Assembly (NCBI GenBank): GCA_947475545.1
Contig: CANJLL010000005.1
Span: forward strand, 1-64,000
DNA from: Chloroflexota bacterium
GTDB lineage: Bacteria; Chloroflexota; Limnocylindria; Limnocylindrales; CSP1-4
Reading direction: 5' to 3'
Length of the DNA: 64,000 nt
Positions 26,903 to 35,301 of this stretch are shown here, one piece after another. The first letter of the stretch is position 1. The number at the start of each line of letters is the position of its first letter. A program made the position numbers and the translations under genes. The notes beneath the pieces were generated by a model. It worked only from the letters and a program-made list of their open reading frames with translations, had not been told where the DNA came from and did not search any database.

Positions 26903-27421
26903 ATGCTGCTCCGGCGCGCCCCGGTCCGACCCATCCTCGGGCTGCACCCGGGCACGATTCTCGCGTTCCTCGATGCGCTCGGCCTGGCCATCGCCTCGTA
27001 CCTGGCCTCCGTGGAGCTGGCCGGCGAGCTGCCGTACTGCGGAGCGCTCCATGGCTGTGAGCAGGTCGCGCTCAGCGAGTACAGCCGCATCGGCGGAATC
27101 CCGGTGGCCGTCTTCGGCGTGATCCTGTCGCTCCTGCTGCTGACCCTGGCGCTCGTCTGGCGGCGCACCAACTTCTACGGCCTGCTCCTCGCCCACTACG
27201 GGCTCTCGCTGGCGGGCGTGATCTTCGAGGTGTACTTCCTGTACACGCAGGTCGTGGTCATCAAGGCGGTGTGCATCTGGTGCGCGTCGTACGGCCTGTC
27301 GCTGGTCGCGCGCTTCGTCGTCGCGCTGATCGTGTGGATACGCCAGCCACCGCCGGACAGGGCGGAAGACGGCGATCTCGGCGAGGACGAGACGGGCGAC
27401 GTGGAGGCTGATGGCGCCTGA
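26903..27421 (+). CDS. Vitamin K epoxide reductase family protein (VKOR)
   Basis: This 172-residue, four- to five-helix membrane protein regenerates disulfide-forming partners using quinone. Both required Cys pairs are present: the loop pair Cys46/Cys52 in LPYCGALHGCEQV and the catalytic CxxC Cys124/Cys127 in AVCIWCASYG. It should reoxidise the DsbA-like protein encoded immediately upstream, replacing DsbB, as is usual in actinobacteria, cyanobacteria and many Chloroflexota. The acidic C-terminal tail overlaps the next gene by 11 nt. Confidence 0.93.
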   Translation: MLLRRAPVRPILGLHPGTILAFLDALGLAIASYLASVELAGELPYCGALHGCEQVALSEYSRIGGIPVAVFGVILSLLLLTLALVWRRTNFYGLLLAHYGLSLAGVIFEVYFLYTQVVVIKAVCIWCASYGLSLVARFVVALIVWIRQPPPDRAEDGDLGEDETGDVEADGA

Positions 27422-28808
27422 CCCGCGTCAGGGGCCTGATCCGCGCCCCGGTCCGACCCTCGGGCGGGGAGCGGGCCTCGCCTTCCGACCCCCGACGGTC
27501 GACCGGTCGTTCGAACGCCGCATCGTGGTTGTCGGGATCCTCCTGACCGCCCTCTATCTCGTCGCCGCACTGGCCAGCACCGGGCTCGCGCCCGCGGACC
27601 GCCGCGGCGTCTGGCTCCCGCTCCACCTGGCCCTGGCTGGCGGCGCATCCACGGCGATCGCCGCCGTCATGCCCTTCTTCGTCGCGGCGTTTGCCGCCGT
27701 GCCGCCCGCCGACGGCCGTCTCCGCTCCGCCGCCGTCGCGCTGGTGAGCGTGGGCGCGCTGCTGGTTGTCGTGGGCATGACCGGCGATACGGCGATCCTG
27801 GCGGCGGCCGGCGGCGTCGCCTACGTCGTGGGAATCGCCCTGACGGGCCTCGCAGTCGTTCGCCCGGTCGGCGGCTCGCTGGGGCCCAGCCGTGGGCTCG
27901 TGACGCGAGCCTACGTCGTCGCGCTCGTGAATGTCGGGGTCGGGGTGTCGCTGGCGACCCTGCTCCTGGCCGGCTGGGCGCCGGTTGCCGGGGCGTGGCT
28001 GACCGCCAAGCCGACCCACGCCTGGCTCAACGCCATCGGCTTCGTGTCGCTCGTCGTTGCGACCACCCTGCTCCACTTCTTCCCGACGGTGGTGGGCGCG
28101 CGGATCTCGGCCAAGCGGTCGGCTCGCGGCGTGGTGGTCGGGATCGGTGCCGGCGCGCCGCTCGCGGCGGCGGGGACGCTGGTGGGCATCGGGTGGCTCG
28201 CGGCCGTTGGCGCCCTGGCGGTGCTGGTGGGGGCGATCTCGCTGGCCGCGATGGCGCGTCACACCTGGCGCACGCGCGGCGGCTGGACGACGGACCTGCC
28301 GTGGCATCGCTTCGCGCAGGGCGGCCTGGCCAGTGGCATCGGGTGGTTCATCGTGGCGGCGGCGATCATGGCCTGGCGGACGGTCGATGCGGCGCTCTCC
28401 GGCGCCGGGCTCGTGGGCGGCCAGGCCGCGGCTCCCACGGCGGCCGCCCAGCTCGCATCAGCCTGGTCGACCTCCTGGGTGGCGGCGCCCCTGGTCGCCG
28501 GCTGGCTGGGGATCACCTTCCTCGCGTCCGCGACGCACCTTCTGCCGGCCGTGGGCCCAGGCTCGCCGATCGCGCACGCCCGCCAGCGCCGGATTCTTGG
28601 ATGGGGAACCGCGCCACGATTGCTTGCGCTGGATGCGGGCTGCCTGCTCCTCGCGCTCGGGCTGCCGCTGGGCCTTGATGGGCTGGCTCGCCTTGGAGCG
28701 GCCCTGCTCGCCGTCGGCGCCGGAGCCACGACGCTCCTGCTGGTGGCAGCGGTGGCCGCCGGCGCACCGGGCGGGACGGCCGCCGGCGGGCAGCCAGCCC
28801 GGCGCTGA
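27411..28808 (+). CDS. Polytopic membrane protein, unknown
   Basis: The 465-residue protein has about twelve hydrophobic helices and a Pro/Arg-rich N-terminus. Histidines inside helices (VWLPLHLALAG, THAWLNAIGFVSL, LLHFFPTVVGA, ASATHLLPAVG) recall heme-copper-oxidase-like or NnrS-like heme/copper membrane proteins, but I cannot assign a family. It overlaps the VKOR gene by 11 nt and converges on the copper nitrite reductase gene across a shared terminator. In several high-GC genomes a similar multi-helix protein neighbours nitrite reductase, so a role in copper or nitrogen-oxide metabolism is a reasonable guess. Confidence 0.72.
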   Translation: MAPDPRQGPDPRPGPTLGRGAGLAFRPPTVDRSFERRIVVVGILLTALYLVAALASTGLAPADRRGVWLPLHLALAGGASTAIAAVMPFFVAAFAAVPPADGRLRSAAVALVSVGALLVVVGMTGDTAILAAAGGVAYVVGIALTGLAVVRPVGGSLGPSRGLVTRAYVVALVNVGVGVSLATLLLAGWAPVAGAWLTAKPTHAWLNAIGFVSLVVATTLLHFFPTVVGARISAKRSARGVVVGIGAGAPLAAAGTLVGIGWLAAVGALAVLVGAISLAAMARHTWRTRGGWTTDLPWHRFAQGGLASGIGWFIVAAAIMAWRTVDAALSGAGLVGGQAAAPTAAAQLASAWSTSWVAAPLVAGWLGITFLASATHLLPAVGPGSPIAHARQRRILGWGTAPRLLALDAGCLLLALGLPLGLDGLARLGAALLAVGAGATTLLLVAAVAAGAPGGTAAGGQPARR

Positions 28809-28910
28809 ACGGCCAACCCGACCGCCCGAACGTCGGCCCGACGCCGACGACGCCCCGACCACCACCGACGAACCCCCGACCGCGATCGCCACGCCGCCGG
28901 CCCGGCAACA

Positions 28911-28940
28911 GCGAACGCCCGGCCGGGGCCGGGCGTTCGC
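28911..28940. terminator. Bidirectional hairpin terminator
   Basis: A perfect 14-bp GC-rich stem (28911-28924 with 28927-28940) lies between the convergent membrane-protein and nitrite reductase genes and could stop transcription from both sides. Confidence 0.75.
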
Positions 28941-28999
28941 TGGCGTCAAAGGCGAGGGTTCGTGGGCCGCTCGGCGCCTCGCCGGCTGCTCACGCTGGG

Positions 29000-30394
29000 C
29001 TACTTCAGGGGATCACCGTCGCCGGCCTTCAGCAGGCCCAGCGCGCCGCGCCCAACGAAGTTGAAGGCGTGGGTGACGATCGGGTAGAGGCCGTCCTCGG
29101 GCATGTTGAGCTCGACGTAGGCGCCCTGGGCGGGGGACAGGTCAACCGCCTGGGAGCCGTAGTTGCCCGCGTTGCCCTTGAGGAGCTGGACGCCTTCCTT
29201 CATGACCGTGTTGAAGATCGTCCCGACGATGTGGAACGAGCTGTCGGTGTTTGGACCGGCGTTCAGGATGAAGATCCGGACGGAGCCGCCGGTCTTGGTC
29301 TGGAGCGGGTTGTCCTTGTACTGGTTGGCGACGCCGTTGAAGACGACGTAGTCGGGCGCCGGCGCGGCCGCCGAGGCGGCGCTCAGGGAGACCGGCTGGC
29401 CCTGGGGGCCCAGGTACCACTCGCTCTGCACGAGCGCGTACTCGTTGTCGACCGGCTTGAGCCCTTCCTTGGGCTCCACGATGACCATGCCGTACATGCC
29501 GTTGGCGATGTGATGGAGCGCCGGGGCCGTGCCGCAGTGGTACATCCACACGCCGGCGTAGTCGGCCTTCCACTCGTACAGCTTCTCCTTGCCCGGGTCG
29601 ATCGACGTCATCTCGTCGTTCCAGGCGACCTGGCTGGCGTGGAAGTCCACGGAATGCGCGAGCTGGTTGGTGGCCGGGTTCTTGAGGTGGATGCGGATGG
29701 TGTCACCAACCTTGACCCGGATCACCGGGCCGGGGACGGTCCCGCCGAAGGTCCAGACCGCCACCGCGAAGCCCGGGGCGACCGTCATCTGCTTCTCCTG
29801 GATGACCAGGTCGATGTCGTGCGTGGTCCCCGGCAGGAGCGCCGGGGCCTTCGCGTCGAAGGGCGTATAGGCCGGGGCCTTGGGATCCGGTTGCGTGGCG
29901 GTGACCGGGGCCGGTCCGCCGTGGTCATCGGCGCCGGCGCTGGTGGCCGTGCTGCCCTTGACCGTGATGGCGCCCTTCATCCCGGCGTCCGCGTGCCCGG
30001 GGATGGAGCACAGGAAGGTCAGCCCGCCGGCCGGGATGTTGACCTTGACACTGATCGCCTTGCCCGCCGCCGCGACGCCCTTGGTGCCGTCGGCAAACGT
30101 GATGTCGTGCTGCAGGGCGCCGGTGTTGTTGAGCGTCACCGTGTAGATGCCTGCCTTGGCGACCTCGAGGTCCTTCGGCGTGAAGCCAAGGTCGACCGAT
30201 TCGATCTTGAGCTCGCCCAGGGCGGGGCCCGTAACGGCGGCGGGTGCGGCGGGTGCGGCACTGGCGGCGGGCGCGGCCCCCGCCGCACCCGCTGGGGCGA
30301 AGGTCCACGCGGGGGGCTTCTGCGCGACGCAGGCGGAGGTGACGAGCGCGACGGCCGCGCTACATGCGACGAGTCGGGCGAGACGGCGCGACAT
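29000..30394 (-). CDS. nirK: Copper nitrite reductase with N-terminal cupredoxin domain
   Basis: The 464-residue exported protein reduces nitrite to NO. An N-terminal signal (possible lipid attachment at Cys22) and Ala/Pro linker precede a plastocyanin-like domain with type 1 ligands His96, Cys129, His134 and Met139. Two cupredoxin domains of NirK type follow: AHSVDFHAS (His247 type 1, catalytic Asp250, His252 type 2), MYHCGTAPALHHIANGM (His286 type 2, Cys287, His294 or 295 and Met300 type 1), SFHIV (His388) and THAFNF (His442 type 2). All copper ligands are retained. The fused cupredoxin probably feeds electrons. Start ATG 30394 has GGGAAGGGAG upstream. An Rrf2 regulator gene lies upstream. 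Confidence 0.92.
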   Translation of the reverse strand: MSRRLARLVACSAAVALVTSACVAQKPPAWTFAPAGAAGAAPAASAAPAAPAAVTGPALGELKIESVDLGFTPKDLEVAKAGIYTVTLNNTGALQHDITFADGTKGVAAAGKAISVKVNIPAGGLTFLCSIPGHADAGMKGAITVKGSTATSAGADDHGGPAPVTATQPDPKAPAYTPFDAKAPALLPGTTHDIDLVIQEKQMTVAPGFAVAVWTFGGTVPGPVIRVKVGDTIRIHLKNPATNQLAHSVDFHASQVAWNDEMTSIDPGKEKLYEWKADYAGVWMYHCGTAPALHHIANGMYGMVIVEPKEGLKPVDNEYALVQSEWYLGPQGQPVSLSAASAAAPAPDYVVFNGVANQYKDNPLQTKTGGSVRIFILNAGPNTDSSFHIVGTIFNTVMKEGVQLLKGNAGNYGSQAVDLSPAQGAYVELNMPEDGLYPIVTHAFNFVGRGALGLLKAGDGDPLK

Positions 30395-30620
30395 GGCAGA
30401 TGCTCCCTTCCCAGAACCAGAAACTGTATTGACGCTATACGAATATGCCGGGACTGCGACTTGTAGGGCAGGGGCCGAATAGCCCACGAATCGCATGACG
30501 AATGGACGGTGGCTGTGCCGCATGGGGAGCAAGGGGTAGTCGCGCCGCGTGGTTGGGGCCCCGTGCTGGGCCGATGGGCGCCCCGGGCGCCCCCGGGCTT
30601 GCCGCCAGGCGGGCGGGAGG
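30395..30620. promoter_or_regulatory. nirK upstream region
   Basis: This 226-nt gap separates the Rrf2 gene stop from nirK. It contains AT-richer sequence at 30424-30450 (minus-strand CATATT and TATAGC) that could be the -10 region, and a strong Shine-Dalgarno at about 30403-30412. No clear palindromic Rrf2/NsrR box was found by eye. Confidence 0.4.
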
Positions 30621-31088
30621 TCAGCTCCGGGCGAGCTCGCCCGCCTGGCCCGTCGGAAGCGGCGACGTGTCGAGGAGTCCACCCCGCTTGGCCAACTCCG
30701 ACAGCGGGCTGCCGCGCAGGGTGTCCCGGAGGACGGCGGTGGCCGCGGCGAAGGAGTCGTGGACGGCGCATCGGCCGTCCTTGCCGCACGGGCCGCCGCG
30801 CAGCACGCAGCGGGCCGGCTCGCTGTCGCCCTCGACGGCCTTCACGATCTGGAGCAGGTTGATCTCGATGGCGGGGATTGCGAGCCGGTAGCCACCGGTT
30901 CGCCCGGGATGCCCGATCACCAGGCCCGCCCGTGACAGGTCCGTCAGCACGTGGGGGAGGAACCGGACGGGGATGCTCATGCGCTCGGCGATCCGCGGGG
31001 CGCTGAGCCAGCCGTCGCCGTCGTGGGAAGCCAGGGCGAGCATCGGGCGCACCGCGTAATCACCTCGGAGCGACAGCACGACTCGCAT
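30621..31088 (-). CDS. Rrf2-family regulator, NsrR-like
   Basis: The 155-residue protein starts MRVVLSLRGDYAVRPML, the usual Rrf2 N-terminus, followed by the winged helix (IAERMSIPVRFLPHVLTDLS) and the wing GRTGGYRL. Three Cys in RCVLRGGPCGKDGRC (spacing C-x6-C-x5-C) form a probable Fe-S cluster site, as in NsrR and IscR. Placement just upstream of nirK suggests control by nitric oxide. An ATG seven codons earlier (31109) is possible, but family length favours 31088. Confidence 0.87.
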   Translation of the reverse strand: MRVVLSLRGDYAVRPMLALASHDGDGWLSAPRIAERMSIPVRFLPHVLTDLSRAGLVIGHPGRTGGYRLAIPAIEINLLQIVKAVEGDSEPARCVLRGGPCGKDGRCAVHDSFAAATAVLRDTLRGSPLSELAKRGGLLDTSPLPTGQAGELARS

Positions 31089-31193
31089 CAGACCGCAGTT
31101 CTGGCCCATAGAGCGACATGACGCCGAAGGTGGCCAGTGGTCCGGTGCCGCCAGCCCACGGATGCTCCCCGGTTCGTCGTCTTTGGGCCGCGG

Positions 31194-32435
31194 CTACCGT
31201 CCGGTCGGTTCGCCGTACCCCGTCAACTCGACGTAGGCCTGGCCGGCCAGTGCTCGCCCGTTCCGGGTGGCCCGCACGACCTGCGATCCCTCCCAGTAGA
31301 CGACGCCGGTCGTGGCGCGCGTGTCCAGCTCCTGGTCGGCGACCGACGGCCGGAGGTCGATGACCAGGCCCTCTCCGGGGAGGACCACGACCCAGCCGGC
31401 CGGATAGGCGAGCCCGGTCCTGGGGCTCTGCCACGTCCCCAGTGGCGTGACGGTGAACGCCGATCGATCCAGCCGACGGGCGGTCCCGCCCGCATCGACC
31501 AGGGTCCCGTAGACCAGGGGGTAGCCGCCGGCGCTGTCGCGGACCAGCGAGAGGGTGATGTCCGTGCCGTCGTCGAGGTTGACGGCGTACCAGTCCCAGC
31601 CGCCGCCCACGGCGATGAAGTCGCCCCACTGGTGATCGAACCAGGCCAGACCCTGGACCTGCAGCGTCCGGGCCCCGATCCGAACTGTCCCGGCGGCCGT
31701 CATCCGGGTCCGCGAGTAGTAGTACGAGCCGCCCGCGGGGCCGAAGTCCACGTAGCCGTCGTTGTCGTGCAGCGCGGGTCCCTTGGTCGGTGCCAGCTGG
31801 AGGGCGAGGCCAAACCCGCCCGCCGCCGCGCTCTCGGCGGAGAGCCGGTCCTGGCCGCTCAACCCGCCCATGACCCAGGGCGTCACCGGCGCCCCCGCGG
31901 CACCCGAGGCCCCGGGTGCCGCGGGGGCGAGGCCGGGAATGAGGCCGGCCAGCGGGTTCAGTCCCGTGATGGCCAGCGCGTAGCCATCGCCGGCCCGTGC
32001 GGTCTGGTCCACCTGCGGCCCGATCTCGCCCCGCTGGTCGTACAGGAAGCGTCCGCCGGTCTCGTCCGTGAGGGCGAGGTGCGAGGCCCATGTCACCGGA
32101 AACTGCCCTCGCTCCGCGCGGAAGATGACGAACTCGAAGCCCCACGTCCCGCCGGCCGTGTCGCGCAGATGGCCCGTGTAGTACCACCACTCGGTGAGCC
32201 GGTCGTGGGGTCGGTCGTCGCGCGGCAGCGCGACTGCGATGGGATCCGGGGCGCGGCTGGGACCGATGGAGGCGGCCGGCACGGGCGGCCGGGCGGCCGT
32301 GGGATTGGCGAGGATTGGCGCCCCGCCACTGGAGCAGGCCGCGACCAACAGCAGCGCGAGCGCCGGCCCAATGAAGGCTCGGAGCGCGTGAGTTCGAAGC
32401 GCGAGGGTTCGCGTGGTCATCCGGCGGGCGCTCAT
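31194..32435 (-). CDS. CrtC/AttH-like lipoprotein (hydroxyneurosporene synthase superfamily)
   Basis: The 413-residue protein has a lipoprotein signal (LALLLVAACSSGG) and a lipocalin-like two-barrel fold of the CrtC/AttH family: RLTEWWYYTGHL, WGFEFVIFRAERG, GSYYYSRTRM, WFDHQWGDF and the C-terminal LTGYGEP. The family includes carotenoid 1,2-hydratase and many exported proteins of unknown role. No carotenoid genes are nearby. The ATG overlaps the stop of the MMPL transporter gene (ATGA at 32432-32435), so the two work together; lipid or hydrophobic ligand handling outside the membrane is plausible. AttH-like proteins often accompany exporter permeases. Confidence 0.85.
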   Translation of the reverse strand: MSARRMTTRTLALRTHALRAFIGPALALLLVAACSSGGAPILANPTAARPPVPAASIGPSRAPDPIAVALPRDDRPHDRLTEWWYYTGHLRDTAGGTWGFEFVIFRAERGQFPVTWASHLALTDETGGRFLYDQRGEIGPQVDQTARAGDGYALAITGLNPLAGLIPGLAPAAPGASGAAGAPVTPWVMGGLSGQDRLSAESAAAGGFGLALQLAPTKGPALHDNDGYVDFGPAGGSYYYSRTRMTAAGTVRIGARTLQVQGLAWFDHQWGDFIAVGGGWDWYAVNLDDGTDITLSLVRDSAGGYPLVYGTLVDAGGTARRLDRSAFTVTPLGTWQSPRTGLAYPAGWVVVLPGEGLVIDLRPSVADQELDTRATTGVVYWEGSQVVRATRNGRALAGQAYVELTGYGEPTGR

Positions 32436-34753
32436 TCGGCCGGGGCCTCCACACTGGCCTCCGGGGCCGGGGCGAACCGCTCGACGAACCGCTCCAGTCG
32501 GCGTGGGATCCACCAGTTCCAGTCGCCCAGGAGCCGCATGGTCGCCGGGACCATGAGCGCCCGGACGACGGTGGCATCGAGCGCCACGGCAATCGCCATC
32601 CCCAGGCCCAGCGCCTTGATCAGCACGATATCCGCGAAGGCGAAGGAGCCGGCCACGACCACCACGATGAGCGCGGCCGAGGTCACGATGCGGCCGCTCC
32701 GCTCCAGGCCGCGGGCCACGGCCTCGCGGTTGTCGCCCGTCTTCTCCCAGATCTCCTTCATGCGCGACAGGATGAAGACCTCGTAGTCCATGGACAGCCC
32801 AAAGAGGACGCAGAAGAGGATCACCGGCTGGGTGGTCTCCACGAAGCCAACCGGCCGGAAGCCCAGGAGCGCCGAGAGGTTGCCGTCCTGGAAGATCCAG
32901 ACCAGCGCCCCGAAGGACACCACGATCGACAGGCTGTTCATCACCAGCGCCTTGAGCGGCAGGATCACCGAGCGGAGCAGCAGGAAGAGCACCAGGTAGG
33001 TCGTGATCAGGATGAATGCGCCGGTCCGCGGGAAGTCCGCGGCGATCCGGTCCACCACGTCCACCACGTCGGCTGCCCCGCCGCCGACGAGCACCGTCAC
33101 CCCGGGCGGGGGTGCCAGCGGCCCGCTGGTGCCGCGCAGGTCGGCGACCAGGGCTCGCGCCTCGGGACGATTGGAGCCGAACCCGGTGGTGATCGTGAAA
33201 GCAGTGATCGCGCCCTTCGTGGTCGCCGCCAGCTCCTCCTGGACAAAGCGGTCCGGGGGACCGGCCGGGTTGGCGTACAGCAGCTGGTAGGCCGCCAGCG
33301 CGATCCGCGGGTCCACGTCCACGTAGCCATCGACCCTCTCGATCCGCGGGTCGGCGGCCAGGCGGCGCGAGTATTCGTACAGCGCGGCCACGTTGTCCGG
33401 CGACGTGGCCGGGCCCTGGGTACGGATCGCCAGCGAGATGGGCGCGAACGGGCCCTCCCCGAAGGCGCTCACCAGCTGGTCGTAGGCGACGCGCGACGGC
33501 ACGTGCTCGGGGAGGATCGTGGAGTCGGGCGCGTTGAAGCGGACATGGAGGAAGGGGGAGCCCAGGAGCAGCAGGACGGCGAGCACGGGCACCAGGACCG
33601 CCACCGGCCGGGCCATGACCACCCGGGCGAGGCGCGACCACGGGCCGTCCGCGTCGGGCAGGACGGTGATCCGCCGCACGCGGAAGCGGTCCAGGTGGGC
33701 GCCCACCAGCACCAGGAGCGCGGGGAGGAGCGTGAGGGCCGCCGCCATCGCCACCGCGACCACAATCGCGCCCGCGATCCCCACCGAGCGCAGAATCATG
33801 AACTCGAAGAGCACCAGGCCCAGCAGGCCCAGCAGCACGGTCAGCCCGGAGAAGAAGACCGCCCGCCCGGCTGACGCGACGGTGGCTTCGACCGCCCGTG
33901 CTACCCGGTCCGGACCGGTCCGGAGCGCCACCTCCTCGCGGAATCGGCTGGTTACCAGGAGCGAGTAGTCAACGCCCAGGCCCAGGCCCAGCAGCGTGGC
34001 GAGGTTGAGCACAAAGATGCTCATCGGGGTCAGCGTGGCGACCTGGGCGATCGTGGCGAGGGCGATGATCACGGCCGCCCCGCCCACCACCAGCGGCAGG
34101 GCACCGGCCACGACCGACCCAAAGACCAGCAGCAGCGCCAGCGCGGCCAGCGGCAGCGAGATCAGCTCGCTCCGGCGGAGGTCCTCCTCGGAGACCAGCT
34201 GGACGTCCTCGTAGAAGGCCGGGCCGCCGGCCAGGCCAATCTCGATCCCGGGCTGCGGCTGGATCGCCGCCTTGATGAAGGGCAGGGCCGCCGGCGAGTC
34301 ATCGGGCGGGAGGTCGAGCAGCACGACGTCGTAGGCGGTCGTCCCGTCGGCCGAGACCTGGCTGGGTGCCTGGAGATGGCTCCGGATCCCGGTCACGTGG
34401 GCGGCGATGGCCACTCCGGCGGTGGCGCGAGCGGCCCCCAGCTCGAACTCCAACGTCCCGGCCCGGAGCGTGGTGGCGTGGTAGACGATGACCACCGCCG
34501 AAGTTGGCGCGCCCAACTCCTGCTCCAGGAGCTGCCGCGCGCGGGCCGCCGGCAGGTCGTCCAGGGTGAAGCCGCCGGACCGGAGCGCCGTGGTGATGCG
34601 CGGGGCGAGGGGCGCGGCGACCAGGAGGAGGAGGGCCCACGCGACCAGGAACCAGCGGTGACGGCGAACGACGACCCGGCCCAGGCGGTCGAACACGCCG
34701 CCGGCCGGCGTGGAGCGCAGGGTCCCGGCGGGGCCCATCGCGGGTGGGGTCAT
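32432..34753 (-). CDS. MMPL/RND-type transporter
   Basis: This 773-residue membrane protein has twelve predicted helices in two repeats, each with a large extracytoplasmic loop, as in the MmpL branch of the RND superfamily. Typical segments are GLGLGVDYSLLVTSRFREE in the first half and GLSMDYEVFILSRMKE in the second, carrying the proton-relay Asp-Tyr pair. Substrates of the family are lipids, glycolipids or hydrophobic compounds. ATG 34753 lies 7 nt after TACGAT, whereas the ATG at 34762 would overlap that box. The downstream lipoprotein overlaps by 4 nt, suggesting an exporter-lipoprotein pair. Confidence 0.92.
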   Translation of the reverse strand: MTPPAMGPAGTLRSTPAGGVFDRLGRVVVRRHRWFLVAWALLLLVAAPLAPRITTALRSGGFTLDDLPAARARQLLEQELGAPTSAVVIVYHATTLRAGTLEFELGAARATAGVAIAAHVTGIRSHLQAPSQVSADGTTAYDVVLLDLPPDDSPAALPFIKAAIQPQPGIEIGLAGGPAFYEDVQLVSEEDLRRSELISLPLAALALLLVFGSVVAGALPLVVGGAAVIIALATIAQVATLTPMSIFVLNLATLLGLGLGVDYSLLVTSRFREEVALRTGPDRVARAVEATVASAGRAVFFSGLTVLLGLLGLVLFEFMILRSVGIAGAIVVAVAMAAALTLLPALLVLVGAHLDRFRVRRITVLPDADGPWSRLARVVMARPVAVLVPVLAVLLLLGSPFLHVRFNAPDSTILPEHVPSRVAYDQLVSAFGEGPFAPISLAIRTQGPATSPDNVAALYEYSRRLAADPRIERVDGYVDVDPRIALAAYQLLYANPAGPPDRFVQEELAATTKGAITAFTITTGFGSNRPEARALVADLRGTSGPLAPPPGVTVLVGGGAADVVDVVDRIAADFPRTGAFILITTYLVLFLLLRSVILPLKALVMNSLSIVVSFGALVWIFQDGNLSALLGFRPVGFVETTQPVILFCVLFGLSMDYEVFILSRMKEIWEKTGDNREAVARGLERSGRIVTSAALIVVVVAGSFAFADIVLIKALGLGMAIAVALDATVVRALMVPATMRLLGDWNWWIPRRLERFVERFAPAPEASVEAPAE

Positions 34754-34760
34754 CGGCACC

Positions 34761-34766
34761 ATCGTA
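34761..34766 (-). promoter_or_regulatory. -10 box of the MMPL operon
   Basis: TACGAT (minus strand) ends 7 nt before ATG 34753. The box itself contains part of the more upstream ATG, which helps choose the start. Confidence 0.55.
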
Positions 34767-34861
34767 CTTGCGCGCGCCGAATCGCTCAGGCGGCGCCTTG
34801 GGACGGACCGTCATCTGCTAGCATGTGACGCTGACGCTCCGCCAGCTTTCGAGGGCCCAAG

Positions 34862-35182
34862 GTGCAACTGTTCACGGTCATCTTCGAGCGTCCGGTCGAG
34901 TTCGGTATCTCGACGCTCGTCGTCGCGGTCATGATCCTCGTGATGCTCAAGGCCGCAATGTCCGCGGAGCATCACGCGGGCTGGGTCAGCCGGATCACCG
35001 GTCCCAACGGCAAGTGGTTCTTCGGGCTGCTCTTCGTGGCCTGGGCCCTGGTCTTCGGGATCGGGCTGCAGTTGGTCCCCCACGAGGGTGCCAACTCGCC
35101 ATACGGCGGCCTGGGGCTGATCGCCATGTTCTCGGGCTTCTTCATCATGATGGGCTTCCTCTGGGCGGTCATCGGGGAGTAG
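34862..35182 (+). CDS. Small membrane protein, unknown
   Basis: The 106-residue protein has three hydrophobic segments: FGISTLVVAVMILVMLKAAM, WFFGLLFVAWALVFGIGLQL and GLGLIAMFSGFFIMMGFLWA. The GTG start is preceded by GAGGG. It has no recognised family. The gene is divergent from the MMPL operon and followed by an intrinsic terminator, so it forms a single-gene unit. A possible -10 box TAGCAT lies about 40 nt upstream. Confidence 0.75.
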   Translation: MQLFTVIFERPVEFGISTLVVAVMILVMLKAAMSAEHHAGWVSRITGPNGKWFFGLLFVAWALVFGIGLQLVPHEGANSPYGGLGLIAMFSGFFIMMGFLWAVIGE

Positions 35183-35227
35183 CCCCGCCTCCCAGTCGCG
35201 GGCTACGCGGCCCGCTCCACCTGCCCA

Positions 35228-35257
35228 GGCCCCGGTTTCATCACCGGGGCCTTTGTG
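35228..35257 (+). terminator. Intrinsic terminator after the small membrane protein gene
   Basis: A 9-bp stem (35228-35236 with 35243-35251), a TTCATC loop and a T-rich tail (TTTGTG) make a good rho-independent terminator 45 nt after the stop codon. Confidence 0.8.
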
Positions 35258-35289
35258 ATTCCAGGAGCCGGATCGCGTCCCCGTTGGGC

Positions 35290-35295
35290 TATCCT
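35290..35295 (+). promoter_or_regulatory. -10 box of the MFS gene
   Basis: TATCCT lies 6 nt before the ATG at 35302, consistent with a leaderless transcript. Confidence 0.5.
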
Positions 35296-35301
35296 CCGCG
35301 G

